Source of the DNA: Phalacrocorax aristotelis
Taxonomy: Eukaryota > Chordata > Aves > Suliformes > Phalacrocoracidae
NCBI RefSeq assembly: GCF_949628215.1
Contig: NC_134311.1
Location: 17,236,582 to 17,300,581 of the forward strand
Direction of reading: 5' to 3'
DNA length: 64,000 nucleotides
The position numbers and the translations under genes are program-made. Below are positions 22,481 through 36,100 of this stretch, piece by piece (positions within the stretch are counted from its first letter, which is position 1; the number at the start of each line of letters is the position of its first letter). The notes under the pieces are model-generated. The model saw only the letters and a program-made list of their open reading frames with translations, did not search any database and was not told where the DNA came from.

Positions 22481-23798
22481 AATAGTACTGATGTATGTGC
22501 CAGATTCCAGCCATCGATGGGTGTCAGCTGAGTTTCTGTGTGGGTTTGCTCTTCTGTTCTTAACACACAACACAGATTTCCTGTTGGCTAGCAAAATGAG
22601 TCTGTGTATTTTAAGTGAATTATCTTAAAAATAATAATTAAATTTAGGGTTTTTTTTGAGGCATTGTGGGCAGCTCACAGTCTCAGATTATTTCTGTTAA
22701 TGGCAAAAATTGTTAGCAAAGAACCACATATTCTAAGCTCTAGCTAAAAATTTTGGCCGTTTCTTATTTGTTTTGACTTTCAATTTGGTATGTTTTATCT
22801 ATCAGAGAACTAATGTTTAATAAAGAAAAAGTATAGCAAATTAAAGTAATCAGAAAGTGTGTGTGATATTACAAAGCTGATCTGTGAAAATAAATAAAAG
22901 CAATTGAAAGTATATATCTGAATAGTCTGTATTCTTTTAGTCTATATGGTGTAGGAGCGTGGATTAAGTCACTGTAAACGCTAAAAGGAATGTCTCATCA
23001 TTGGCCTTTTGTAAAGTTGTGGCTCTAGTCAATTCTCTTCCACTGGTCATTTCAAGATACCTGCAAATACAAGTATGTCCACAGATCAGTTCTTCAGCAT
23101 TAGGTCTTGATGGACCTTACAGAGAGAACTTCTCTTTCTTTGTACCATAAACAACGTTCTAATATTTCTTCTCTCGGCACGGCAAAGTAAAGTTGATAGA
23201 TATTTGTTTTCATTTACAGTTCTTTGTTTGCAATGTACACCAGATAAATAGAAGGGCTATTGCAAAGACTTTTAAGCATAGTTATTGATTTGACGGCTTT
23301 TTTTTATTCTCTTTGTTGTGGGAAACATCAGAAGCACTGCATTTGATGTATAGTTCAACGCTATGGAAATATGCTTCAGTCTGTCTGCACAAGTGTTCCC
23401 ACCATGCACTCAATGTTTGCTTTGTATGTAATCCATACAGCATAATGTACAGCGATTCAGAGTAAATTACATACCATTCCATTACCTCACAACAGGCCTT
23501 GACACCTATGGGTGTTCATGGGAAATCATAGAGTTCTCTCGCAATCAGCCAAGATAATTTTTTGTAACTTACAGAAAGACCAGCCCTTCAGAAAGCCAAA
23601 AATATTAGTCATTTCTAGTTGTAGTTCTTTTTTTTCCCCTTTGGCCCACTTTTATCCAATCCAGAGTTTGCTTGTATTTTATAAAAATACAATAAACTCT
23701 GATTTGTTTAAAACAAAAACAGGACTGGGTGTATTAAGTAAACACTCTCTTTGGTAGTACAGGCATTTATTCCAGCACTGCTTGATAATATTTCTGAT

Positions 23799-23828
23799 CT
23801 TTTTTTTTCTTTCTTTTTTTTTTTTTTT
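23799..23828 (+). repeat. T-rich tract
   Basis: Runs of T are interrupted by single C bases. Simple repeat. Confidence 0.8.
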
Positions 23829-26499
23829 CATTTTGAAGTAATGAGAACAATCCTTTTGTTACTGCAAAGAAAACAGAGACTTTCTCAGCAATTAGGTCTT
23901 ACTGATGAGAATGAGATAATTTTCCCCTAATGTGTTTTCTAATAAAGAAGTGAAAAAGGCACACTTGATTCCAACATATATGAAAACATTATCTCAATTA
24001 TTAATGTGTCCTTACTCCCTGGAGATAAATTAATCTAGTTGCACATGGTTTCCCCTTTCTGTTTAACATCAAAATTTAATAAGAGTAGACTTAAGGAATG
24101 TACACGATATACACTTAAATTCTATTGGAATAAAATACAGAAGTTTAAAAGGCCTATACATTTTAGTCATCAAAGTTTTTTAGGCTCCAAACTTTAAACT
24201 GTGAATTCTGGAAACAGCTAAATCATAAAGGGTCTTTTCCCATCCAAATGCAGTCTAGATGAAAAAGCTTTTACTGACAGATGTATCAAAGGATAGAATC
24301 TTACAGTTTCCTTTTCTTCACTCGCCTGATAAAGAGTTTGCTGTCTTTTGATTTTCTTTTTTTTTTGTCAGAGGTCAAATTTTTTTTTTTTCCTTGGAAT
24401 AGCCCAAGAATGTCAAATATATTATTGCACTTTATTTTAACTTGACTTAATTTAAGTTTTGTTTTTCTGGAAGACATGCTTTTTCATGTGTTAGTTTTTT
24501 TACAGGGGTGACCAAAATATACATATAACAGGGCGTTCATTAGTAATTACAAAATTCTAAACCCATGTTATTGGTTTTCCCCTTAAATGGAAAGGATTAA
24601 CTGGCACTACCAGAAAGTGTACATGTCATTTTAATAAAGTACCATTTTGGTACTTATTGGGCTTTTTGTGCCTCACCTGAAGTCAAAGAAAACATTGACT
24701 TTGACTTCATCTGGACCAAGAACAGGCATTTTTCTGAAACGCGTGCTGGCCAGAGTCCATGCAGCATACTGTACATTTCTGTACAAATTAATATGTAGAG
24801 AGAATCCTTACCTTTCAATTGAAGCACTCATTCCAGTTATGGTGATAGATTTGTATTCAGATTGTCAAGGCTGTAGTTTTGGACTAAATTCACTGTTATA
24901 GCAAAGCACTGGGGGATAGAATTATGTGCATGCCGTAGTTCTATTAAAGTGAAAATTATGTTTCTCAGCAATCCATCATCTAGTATTCTAGACTGCTTGT
25001 CAGCCCTGTTTCAAATATGTCATGTTAATGAAATTCAAATAATTTTGTCTTGAAAAAAACCCTTAGTTGTATTACTGTTTTGTCTTAAATTATGCAGAGT
25101 AACAGCTGGTGCCATTCTGTTGTTATATTTTGCCTTTTCTGAGGATTTTGTGTGTTGTACCACCTTGTGTTTATTTTCTATTAAACAGGCACAATAATTT
25201 TTATTTTTACATGGATTTCAAGTTTACATACTGCCTACTGGAAATAACCCTAATGTTGAGTTTAGTAGCTTGCTAAGCTGAAAGTTCAGTAAGAGCACAT
25301 TCGGCACCACAGCTTCTTTAGTTTATGTATCTTAGAAGAAAATTGTGCTAAGCCACTATGAAGCAGCTTGCTAACATTAGTATCACATTTTTCCAGATAA
25401 CTTTTTAAAGTTAGAGATTCCTTACTTAGGTTCAATATAAAGTTAGTTTGATCCCAAATATAAAAGCTATTTTGTCTTTGATAGTTCTTGTTCTTAAAAA
25501 GCTAAACTAAACCTTGATATTTCTTTTAGAAACCCTGTGATTTTTATAAGATGTTTTCACATCTCATCTTCATGTGTCTTTGATACGTTTATTCCATGTA
25601 CACAAGATATCTGTTGTGTGCCTGAGCAGATAAATGTGCCTAAGCACACGTGCAACAAAATAAATCTAATTTGGCATGAGGACAGATTGTCTTCCTATTT
25701 AACAAAGTGAAGCTTGGAATAAACTTTGGTGCAGAGTTGGATACAGCCCCAGAATCTCAACAGTGTTACTGAAAACAATAATGCACGGAACATGCATGTG
25801 TCCGGACACACACTATTCCCAGAAAAAAAATATTTTCTAAATTGCCAGATCATGCAGGGGCTGTGTGTTTTTCCATGGCACATAATCTCACATTGGAGAT
25901 TGTATTATGTAATATGCAAAAATACTGAAATGGAACACAAATAAATATAAAAGCTCACTTCTGTCCTTATTTGACCACTACCTTTCTGTATTGCTCAAAA
26001 GTGACCCAATCACCAATATTACAGAAACACTTCACCTTCTTTTTTTATTACTCAGTAAAAGCAGTTTCCATTGTTGGGTGAAATCTAGTTTGTAAAGCTT
26101 GAGATTACTCTTAATTTATGATACCATTAACAGTGAATTTTTTCTGTTGACTTTTGATGAAAAGTGGGTGAATAAAGGCAGTATTTTAACGAGATATATG
26201 GCTATCCAAAATGTGTTGTGTACCTGATGCCAGTAATATATTGGTTATAGATTTGATAAGCCGAAACTGCAGCATAGACTTTTCAGGGTGGCAGTGATGT
26301 TCAATATGTTGCAGAACTGTCTCAGTCACTGCTTTATGCATCCTCCAGGTTTCATGGCATCAAACACGCATGGACTTTAAAATGCAGACTTTTAAGGAAC
26401 TGCTTGTCATAAAAGCTGGAAAATTCAGCCCAGGGTATACTTCTCTTCCACGCATATGGCACCTTTTTCAGATAAGTTACAGAATTCCATTATCCAAAT

Positions 26500-26790
26500 T
26501 GTTACACATGTGTGACAGAGGTTGACCTTTAGTCATGTCAATCCTTTTTGTGTAGGCCTCGGGCTCCAGCCTAATGGCTCAAAGCCTGATTTACTCACTG
26601 TAATAAGGGCAGGAGGTCGAGCAATTGTCAGCTTGCCTGCTCGTACTCATCTCAGAGCCTGGTTGAAGGCTGTTAACACAAAGCTTTTCAAAGTGAATTT
26701 ACAACCACCACCACTGACAGAGGCCAATCAGTACACCATAAATGTCAGGTTAGTGAGATTGAGCAGTAAGTAAAGTACTGGCAGCCCACT
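26500..26790. other. Candidate conserved noncoding stretch
   Basis: This stretch is balanced in composition and free of repeats. It contains a CCAATCAG element near 26724 and a run of TTAACAC and TAAT-like motifs. It carries an 83-codon frame of no recognisable family, which I read as chance. Conservation is guessed from texture only. Confidence 0.2.
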
Positions 26791-27049
26791 ATTGGCTGAA
26801 ATCAATTGCTTAAGGTTTAACTGAGAATAGCAATCCATGTATAACTACATCTGCGGAACTGGCTTAAGTATGGAGAGCAAGTTGGAGAGTGGATTAGGTA
26901 GAATTACCCACCAGCAACAGCCATGTCACCAAGCCCTGCATTGTTCTCCTTCCATGTGAATGGTGCCTGCACTGATGTGATTCATCGTCATAAAGTTGTT
27001 GGACCTGCCTCTTAGTTCTAGAAATAAGATTATTCTTTTTTATGTACAG

Positions 27050-27076
27050 ACAAAAAAAAACAAAAACAAAAAAAAG
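27050..27076 (+). repeat. A-rich tract
   Basis: A runs separated by single C bases. Simple repeat. Confidence 0.8.
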
Positions 27077-28144
27077 GTAAAACAGTGTGCTGTCTTACCT
27101 GGACAAAGAACGCTAGGAAATTTTTTAATGTGTTGGGTCAGTAATATTCTACTATTTTTTAGTCCTTGGTTCCAGAGGAGGCTTTTTCATAAGGAAACTG
27201 GCTTTTTGCTGTTGGCTTGTAACTGGAAACTATCACAGAATTCACTAATGAGTGATTATGTACCTGATGGTCTGAATATCCATGAGATGTAGTTACCCAC
27301 AAGACCGAATGTTTTTATCATTTTGTGTAGTGACAGTTTGGACAACAATTCATTTGGCTTTGAAAGCATCAGCATTAAAATGTAGGAATCCATTAAAATG
27401 CTGTATGCCAGGATTTATAAATTAGGCAATTTCCTTGATTATTGTAATGATTTACAAAATTGATTGTCCCGGTGTGGTATAAGCAGATTTCAGCAATGAT
27501 CATTGACAACAGGCACATCCTCTAATATCTATACCCATTGTTCCCTAAAAGAAAAGCCACTCTACTACGAGGTTATTCTCCATCTCAAGGTCAATTATGC
27601 ATTGAAAAAGTCTACTAATGTAGAAGATCACATGTCTTTAAAGGAGAACCACATCAGCTATTTATAGACTGTAATGATAGCTGGAACACTTATTTTTTCT
27701 TCTGTTTGTAATTTGTTTGCTGACAGCTAAGGCATTCACTAGAGTCTGTAGTGCATATTCTCTTTGTGATCCATTATTGAAAGGTAAATAATTTTGGCAA
27801 ATTGCAGCTGTAAATATTTATTTGATTGAAGATTTAAAAGTCAATAATGTGTTTTATTTGTTACATCTTAAAGTTCTAATTAACCTACAGATATAGTGTA
27901 TAGTAACTTGATTCGGGTCAATTATTTCTGCAAGACATAATAAAGATGTTATGTCACAAAGCAAACACACTCTAGAAGTTCTCCTATATGAAAACAAATA
28001 CAATAAAGACACAAAATGCTAACCACCAACCACAAAACCACAGTGCTTTCTACTTGTGTGCAAATAAGCAATATGCATGGTAAAAACCTGTATATGCTAT
28101 ACCTTAAAATGCAGGTGATTACAGGAGATTCTTTTTGCAAACTG

Positions 28145-28340
28145 TAGATGAGGTCCGGTCATAGCTGACAACAAGCTAATTTGTGTCAGGCGTCATGCAG
28201 ATCATGAGCTTCCAGGACTAATATGCTGCAGTTGTTAATCAGTGCTTGCTCAGACAAGATAGCCATTGATGTCACTAGGAACTTTGATTTAATGAGGGCT
28301 TCAGGCATGACTGAATAACACAGTATCAATTTAATCACAA
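28145..28340. other. Candidate conserved noncoding stretch
   Basis: This repeat-free, balanced sequence has several developmental-type cores (AGCTAATTTG near 28174, GTTAATCAG near 28235, ATTTAATGAG near 28289). No frame is open. It is suggested as an enhancer candidate only. Confidence 0.2.
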
Positions 28341-29659
28341 TTCTTAAATCATTTTTTTCCAAGATAGGCCAACTCTTCTTTCAGAACCACAGAGCCACCT
28401 GCATATTGTCTGCCACTGTTTATACGACAACAGTAACATGCAGTTAACATAAAGGTACGCTTGTATAAATGCATTAATTTGACCTAAAGATAATAATTCA
28501 CTGCAAAGAAAGGGAGGATTGCATTGTCAGTGACTGTGTAGTAGTGTATGGTATTGTATTTAGTTACATAAATATCAACATCAGAAAAAACTTTTTTTGC
28601 TATCTAGTAAAAAATCTGTAACTCATAAATGTATTGTTTGTACTACATTGCATATTTATTGCATGGATTTAGGAAGATGTACGTAAACAATTCTATATTT
28701 TAACAGTAATTCAACCTGGTACTTTCTCTGTAGAGACCTAGTTGTGTATAAGCAAGAAATTTAGTGAACCCAGAGCATTTCTAAAGATGTTTTGATTTCA
28801 CCTGTGGAACTACAAAGTAGAGAAAAGTGATTTTATCACGAGTATGAGAACCTACTGAAATAGGGGCCATATGAAGGCTCTGTTCTTCATGTTCTTCATG
28901 TTGTTCACCTGTAATAGAGCCCTGAATCTGGAAATAGAGTAATGGTCGGTACTTGTTAAAGTCCTAACTGGGAAAAAAAAATCCTTCATTAAATGAAGTG
29001 CCATGTATAAAGCAAATAAAGTAAGCAAATCTAGGATTCACAATTTTACCTAGGTTAATCTTCCAGTTGTGTAAAGGTTAGTATTTTTTTAAAAATAGTT
29101 TATGTGTACTTTTTTCCTGATGCCATGTCAGCATTCACTGTGGAAAGCAGGGTGTTAGTTTTTATCAGTCTGTCAAAAGAACTTTTATAGCAGTACAGAT
29201 TGGTGACTGATACTATTTTTAGACCACCGTTTTTCAGAAAGAGCTTACCATTGAATTAAAAAAGTGTTCTATTTTCTATATTCTATTACTATTTTAAGCT
29301 GGCTTGAATTCTGTCCCCATTTCCATTGTTCCAGTAAAAGAAGATGAAAGAGATGCACAGTTAGAGAAACATGAGAAGGACTCAGATATGTTTATTTTAG
29401 TGGTTGCTAATAAAGCACATCTTAATTTCCAATTGGAGATGTGAAGTTTTGCTGAGCTACAGATAATTCCTTGGGTGTGTCTTAATTAATTTTATTGTGA
29501 CCAGAAATATTTCAGTGACGGCTGTGGTAGCAAAGTGACATTTGTCCACCTCCAAAAAAATGAGTTGTCTTGCAGAGCAAACATACTGAGAAGGATTTGA
29601 CATTTGATGGAAAAAACCGCCAACTTTAAAAATAATTCTATTCTCATCTACGATGTAGG

Positions 29660-29735
29660 GCCATTCTCTATTTCAGAGCAGGAAAACGGGTGTACAGATT
29701 GGCTAAGTGCCTTTAGATGGCATGCACTTGGGAAG
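29660..29735 (-). repeat. MIR-like SINE fragment
   Basis: On the minus strand the order CACTTAgCC..TCTGT...C.GTTTTCCTgcTCTG.AA follows the MIR consensus segment that reads about like CACTTAACC, TCTGTGCC, GTTTCCTCATCTGTAAA. It is short and diverged, so the assignment is tentative. Confidence 0.35.
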
Positions 29736-30133
29736 TTCAGGAAGAAACACTAACACTTCATCAAAATAAATATGTTTCTTTTTAATTGATGAAAAAATAC
29801 TTAAGCAAAATGGATAGATTAAAAAAAAAAAAGCTTTATTTTTAACCAGTTGTTTTTTTCACGCAGAAAAGTGGAGATTGCAGGTTAGTTTTTGACCAGC
29901 TCTAGCAGAAATGCACAAAAGTTACATAGACTTACAAGTTTCACTTAAAGCTGCTGTAACCCTTTGGGGCAGTTGGCAAAGTGTACCAAGCTAAGACCTC
30001 AGCTGCGCTTTCAGCAGTGTTCTCTTTTCCATGGTCCCAAACCTGAAAATTGCTAAGTACCGTACTCCATCTCTGGCATTTTGCTGGTGAGAAATGCTTC
30101 CTGAGAAATCTGAGGTCTTGTTTCTGTGTTGGG

Positions 30134-30169
30134 ACTTTCAGCAAGTTTAAAACTTTCAGCAAGTTTAAA
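30134..30169 (+). repeat. 18-bp perfect tandem duplication
   Basis: ACTTTCAGCAAGTTTAAA occurs twice back to back without a mismatch, which points to a recent slippage or duplication. No function seen. Confidence 0.9.
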
Positions 30170-33100
30170 AGTCAGTTAAGGAGTTTAGGAAGCTCAATTT
30201 ATGGTGCAATTTTATCACAAAGGTAACCAAAGTGAAGATGAACATCATTGGCATTTCCTTAGACTACACACTAATCATGAAGATATTTAGGGAAAAATGG
30301 GTACCATATTGATGTTCAAATCTTTGCATCAGTGTTGTCTCATCTGAATTTTATTCTCTTTTCTTTTCTGATCAAACCAGGATTCCATTCAAGTTACTCA
30401 GAATAAGAGGCAGTTTTTTAGGAATATTAACTTGCTTGCTTATTTGTCCAGAATGGTACCTATTGTGTCCCCAGTCTAGAGACTTGTGGATTACCAACAG
30501 TGAGAGTTCTCCAGCAGAAACTATGTGGCCTGGGCTCAGGGGTGTCTCTAGACCACCATACGGTGGAACATACTTCAGAGTAGGCTATATATCTGAGCCT
30601 GGGTGGGCTCAGACAGTAACTCTGGCTGAGTAGCTATTTGACCTTGGAGTCTGCCATTCCCAACAAAAGATGGCTGAGGGTCAGGCTGAGGTCTGCAGCC
30701 TCCCTTTCCTCCAAAGGCTACATTTGTCTGTCTCTTTTCTTAACCTTTGTGGGGTTTTGTTTATTTAATAAAATGTTAATTTTTATGCCCTAATTACCCA
30801 ATAGTGACATGGCCCAGAGGCAATAGTGTTGCAGAAGTTTTACTTCATTGTTTAAAATAGATTTTTTCCTTTACTTTTGAAGGGCTAATTTGTGTACAAT
30901 TTCATTGTTTGCTGCCAAGGCAGATCAGATGGCTTCTTTTATAAAGATATAGCAACTGCCATGTTGGATCACTTTAAGGACTTTGCAGGTTCTTAATCTG
31001 CTTAATCCTTCATTCTGGGTTTATATTTCTTCCACATTATTACTTATGTCTTCGGAAATCTCACATGTCCACATACTATACTTTATACGCTTTATTCCCA
31101 CTCTACAGCCTGCATGTCATAGTGGCTGTATTTATGATCAGAAATAGCCAGCGATGGTTCTCAGGATGCTATCAATCACAATTTGAAATAACAATGATAG
31201 GCACTGAAGAAGTTTGCACAAGGCCTCTCCCCTCTTTGAAGCTAAGCAGCATGCTGCCCCTGTACCACACCCAGCCACTGGTTGGTGGTATTTCAGGAAA
31301 AACACTCCTTTCTCTGTCATATTTGACTTTCAGATCATCTGTTTTAAGGGATGAAAGACATCAAGAATTTAAACTTGCTGCTGCATCCACAGAGAAAATA
31401 GCTGGCTACAGTGATAGTTAAACCAAGGCAATTCCATGTCTTGTGTCAATAATTTATGATTAGAGCCAATCTAGTGAAGGTACAGACCACCATGGTAGGT
31501 TTTTTACCTTTTCTTACTTTTGTTTTATTATTTTTGACTTTTTAATTAAATTCTTATTTTTTACTGTAAAAAAAAATAAAAAATGCTTTTTGTGATTTCT
31601 GAAAAGATGTGCATTTGTCTCAGTGCTTTCTACAAAAAGGGTAAACATTCTGGCATTTCCCCTGTGCGTGGAAGATGATTTAATTTATTTGAAGAATAAA
31701 CAGTAAGTTTGCTGTTGATAGCAAACATTTCTAGTTCTAGCTGTTACCCCACATTAACTGTGGAAAAAATTTTTCTCTTTCACAGGCAAAGCTGGACAGG
31801 GCATACATTAATATTTTGACAGTTGATTTGATTGCTTTATTTAAATAATGTGACAGTCGGTCATTGCAACTTGATATTATCTTACTTGGTAAATCTCTAA
31901 AATAAATAATGTTGAGAAATTTCTATGTAACAAAGACCTTGTAGGGCAGCATTGAAGGATCAGATTGCCAAAGAGTGGAAGTTAGACTGAATTTCTCCCT
32001 CCTTCATACTCTTGGAAGGTCTCACAAAAAAAAATCAGAGCTAGGTATCTTCCACTTTTCCTCAGCAAAACCATGTATCTATGGAGGTTGAAAAGTGAAC
32101 CTTTAGATCATAGGGAAAATTGGGGCAACAGACAGGTGCAGGCTGCTAAAACAATTTGTTTGAAGAAGATGGAGAAGAGGAGAGCAAGGCAATGAAGTGC
32201 CAGTGGGTTTGGAGAAAAAGCCAGGGCTGTCTCAGACTATGACTCCTGCAGAAGATTACTGCCATTCTTTCTCTTTGTTCTCAAAGATTACAGGTAATTC
32301 TACCACTCTCTCACAAACCAGGATAGACTGCTCTCATGATCATTACAGTGCTGATCTACCTATTCAGTTTTTGAGCTGGGGCTATCTGATGATGAGCTGT
32401 GGATATCCCACAGAAAGTCACAGGCAAAACATTAAGAAATTATAGCATTCAGAATTAGTAATTTTCTCCCTCCTGTTTTCATGGTTTTCTGCTCTGGATT
32501 TTTCTGACTCTCTTTTTGATTTATTTAAATATTTTATCTATTTTAAGGTTTCAAAATCTTGCAAGTACCACAAAAAGTAGCTCTGTGAATATTCTTGAGC
32601 ATGCAAAGCTTTTCTTAGAGATCTTTTAGTGTGTCCTTAGCACTGCACTGGGAAATACAATAACACACCAAGGGTGGACCATGGGCAGGCACAACTGGGC
32701 ACAAGCTTGCTGTGTCTGTGGTCTAAGCTGACCAGACAGAAGCTTGCCTTGGACTGGAATCCATGTGGGAGTGTGTCTGCCAGCACAGTGCCATGCCCAA
32801 GGGAACAAGTCCTAGCAACGTTAATTGTCTCATGGGCTGAAACCAGGCAGTGTTTATTATGATTAGAATGGGCTGGATCTCTCTGCGTTCTGACATGGCT
32901 TTGTCCTCTGGCTGCTGGGGAAAATTTTTGTCACTCTTTGACCAATACCTTACTAGATGTTCTGAAAAATTAAAGATAAGGTATGCTTCCACTTTAGCTG
33001 CAGGTGGTTTATCCTAATGGTAATACTCACAGGGCTTCTTAGTGGCTCCAAGTCAACCATGAGCAAATGACGCAACTGCAACTACCAGAGAAGGTCTTGT

Positions 33101-36100
33101 ATTCTGTATTCTTGTATTTTGCACATAATAATGTTTTGAAAAGTCCTAGTAAACGTCACTATTTAAACAACAAAAAACCAAGCAAACCCAAAACAATTGC
33201 TGTGCCTAATTACAATCACTTGGGTAACAATATTCTTCTCTTGTGTGCATGACAGCTATAAATAGTACAAATGGAGGCATGGGTGCTGTAAGCTCATACC
33301 AAAGTGTCACTGCACAATTCTGAGCTTTCATTTATTCCCTTCAACTTTGTTGGGAGCTGGTGGTGTTGAGGAGCTTACAGAAAGCATGGAGTGTCTTCCA
33401 AGGTTAGGACTTCTGGACTTTGTCCCAGTGTCAGACTGCAGGAATTTTTAGGTATTCTAATTCTGTGTTTCATAATGATTGTATTTGCTAGTGAATAAAA
33501 AGACTCCAACATTAATCCCCATTCCAGCAAAAGAAAAGTGGTAGGAGTTTCAAAGAGGGCAAATATTTTAAATTCATACATCTGTCTCTTAAACTTTCCA
33601 CCCTGGAGGAGTCTGTTGGAAAGGCACCGGGGGACAAGGAGAGAGACCTTGGCTTTGTGCATGAGTACAAGAATTCGTGTTTCAGTTGCCCATGAGCATT
33701 ATGGCATTTAGCTCTCAAGCAGAAGCGTTATGGTAGCTACAAGTTAGACAAAATGCATCTTAAAAGAAGAAGGTAATTACATTTTGCAGTAGTTAGACAT
33801 AAGCATATCTTACTAAAAGAGGCAGGTGCCTAACTTTGGCTGTTTGAAAGGTTGTTAGATGAGTCAAGTTCTGCGCCCTTGGATTGGACAATCTGAGCCT
33901 TTGCCTTCATGGTCTGTGAACCTCCAAACCCTTTGGTTTACCTCCTGTGCAGTACATGAGGAGTGTAAGACTCCCTGCATCTTCCTTGTAGCAATGTGCA
34001 TAAGGGTCTCTGATTCAGTGGGACTCTTACTGGGAATTTCTTGCCTCAGCTGTCCATGTAGATTCTGCTTTCTCTTTGCCTTTTTGTGGGGCCAGAGAAT
34101 GGCCACAGGGCTTGGGCCAGGGACAGTGGTTTGAGGTGTTAGCCTTTCATTTCACAACTAACCCATTTGTGCCCTGGGGTGACTGCCACTGACCTTGCAG
34201 GTTTGTCATGATCTCTGCAGCTTCAGATGTGGCTGTCCAGGCTTGCTGGTTCATCTGTGCATTTCTGGCCTCAGCAATTCCCTGCCATTATGGGGGCATC
34301 AGGTACTCATGGAACACTGGTCTTCTCCCTTTTTTCTGTGTCTTTTCCTGGATAGAAACTAATGTCTTATGGAGTATAATCTGGAGCAGATGATCAAACA
34401 GTCTTTTCTGGCTTTAAAATCCATGAAGCTATGAAGGCAACCAAGAAAAGTTACTGTGTCAGTGTAAACCTTATCGAAACTGAGCTCTGCTCATTCTCCC
34501 AAGTAAGAGTTTCTGTGCTTATAAATTCCTCTCAGCCTCCTTTTCTGACAGAGTGCAGCACATCAGAGGAATTGTCTGATAAAGATGGGGAGAGAAGAGA
34601 GGGATTATTATAAAAGCCAGCCATGTGGCTTCTGCCCAGAAGTCTGCGTATTTCCCTTATACATGAAGTGGCATATACAGACTACAGCTTAACCCAGAGG
34701 TCCAGAGAAATAATAATATGGAAGAAAAAGCAACAGTAGCTCTGAATTTTCTTGCAATAATCCTATTGCAACAACACTGAATGGACATGCGACCGTACAC
34801 CACAACCCCCACAGCTGTCACTTTGGCAAACCTTTTGATGAATTGGATCTTGATGTTTACAGAATCTATTAAAATACAGCCCATCATGTGTTTGTTTATA
34901 TGTTGACAAGATGATGTACACCCTGTGGGTCAAGGGTGATGTGAACTGTTTTGGTGTTCTTGTCAAAGCAGCTAAAAAAAGAGCATTTAAATAATTTTTG
35001 TAGAATAATTGTCTAAGAATGTAGGAGCAACATGCAGAATTCTTGCTTTGAAAAAAAATCTCTACTGATCTGACATAAAAATCTGAGCTTGTTATCAATC
35101 AAAAAGACTTTCCTACTTCTTCTCTAATATGTTAGAAAATTGGCAGCTCAGATAGAAAAACAAATAGCAAAATTAAACAGAAAGGAATTGATTTAACCAC
35201 TTGGGTGGTTTATCCAGTACCATATAAAATTTTTCACTTGGGCTTGTCACTTATTAAATACACTTTTTTAACAAATGAGGCTACACAGCACATACAAAAT
35301 CTTGCCCTGTTTTGCTATAAATATTCTAAGTCAGAATTAGCTTTATGACGGTATCAGACATGTTTCTTTGAACATCATTCAAAGAAATAATGTGTTTGGG
35401 TTTTCCTTACAGTTATGAAGAAAAAAACACTGTCTGAAATTAAATAATGTCAATCTAGTTGTCCTCATAGATATGCTTTGTAAATCTAAATGTGGCTGTT
35501 TCAAGGGTATTACCTGGATAAAACTGGACCCCAAACACATATGCTGAATGGTTCCAGGGCATGCTCCCAACTTCATTGTGTTGTTATTAAATTATATTCT
35601 CATTAAGTGGGCTAAGAACTAAGACAACTTATTGTAGAAGAATCTGATACCATCTCACATTTTTATTGCTTGTTTTTTTCAGCACCACTTTTTTTTTTCA
35701 GAATCATGTGCCTCAGAAATAATTCCTGTCCCAATATAAAGCTATCACATTTCTCTGCCCTAAAAGAAATAATGGAAAAGAGCAGATAAAGAAGATGAGT
35801 TTCATGAGAACAAATCCATACAGTTTCCTTTGATTTTTTATGTGCATGTTGTTAAATTATTGAGGAATCTGATTGTTTCACTGTTTCAGAAAGTAATGGC
35901 TGTATTTGGAACATAGTGTGGAGCTGGGATGAAAAGCCTAAGAGATAAGAAGGGTGTGTGAAGGTGAAAAATAATGAACGGGTGGCTAAAGGGGGAGAAG
36001 GGAAGAACTGGATCTAGGCAGGGTGAGAAAGGAGGGATCAGGAGTGTTGTGGATGAGAGACACAAGGTGACTGCTGGACATGAGCTGTCCTGAGATGTTG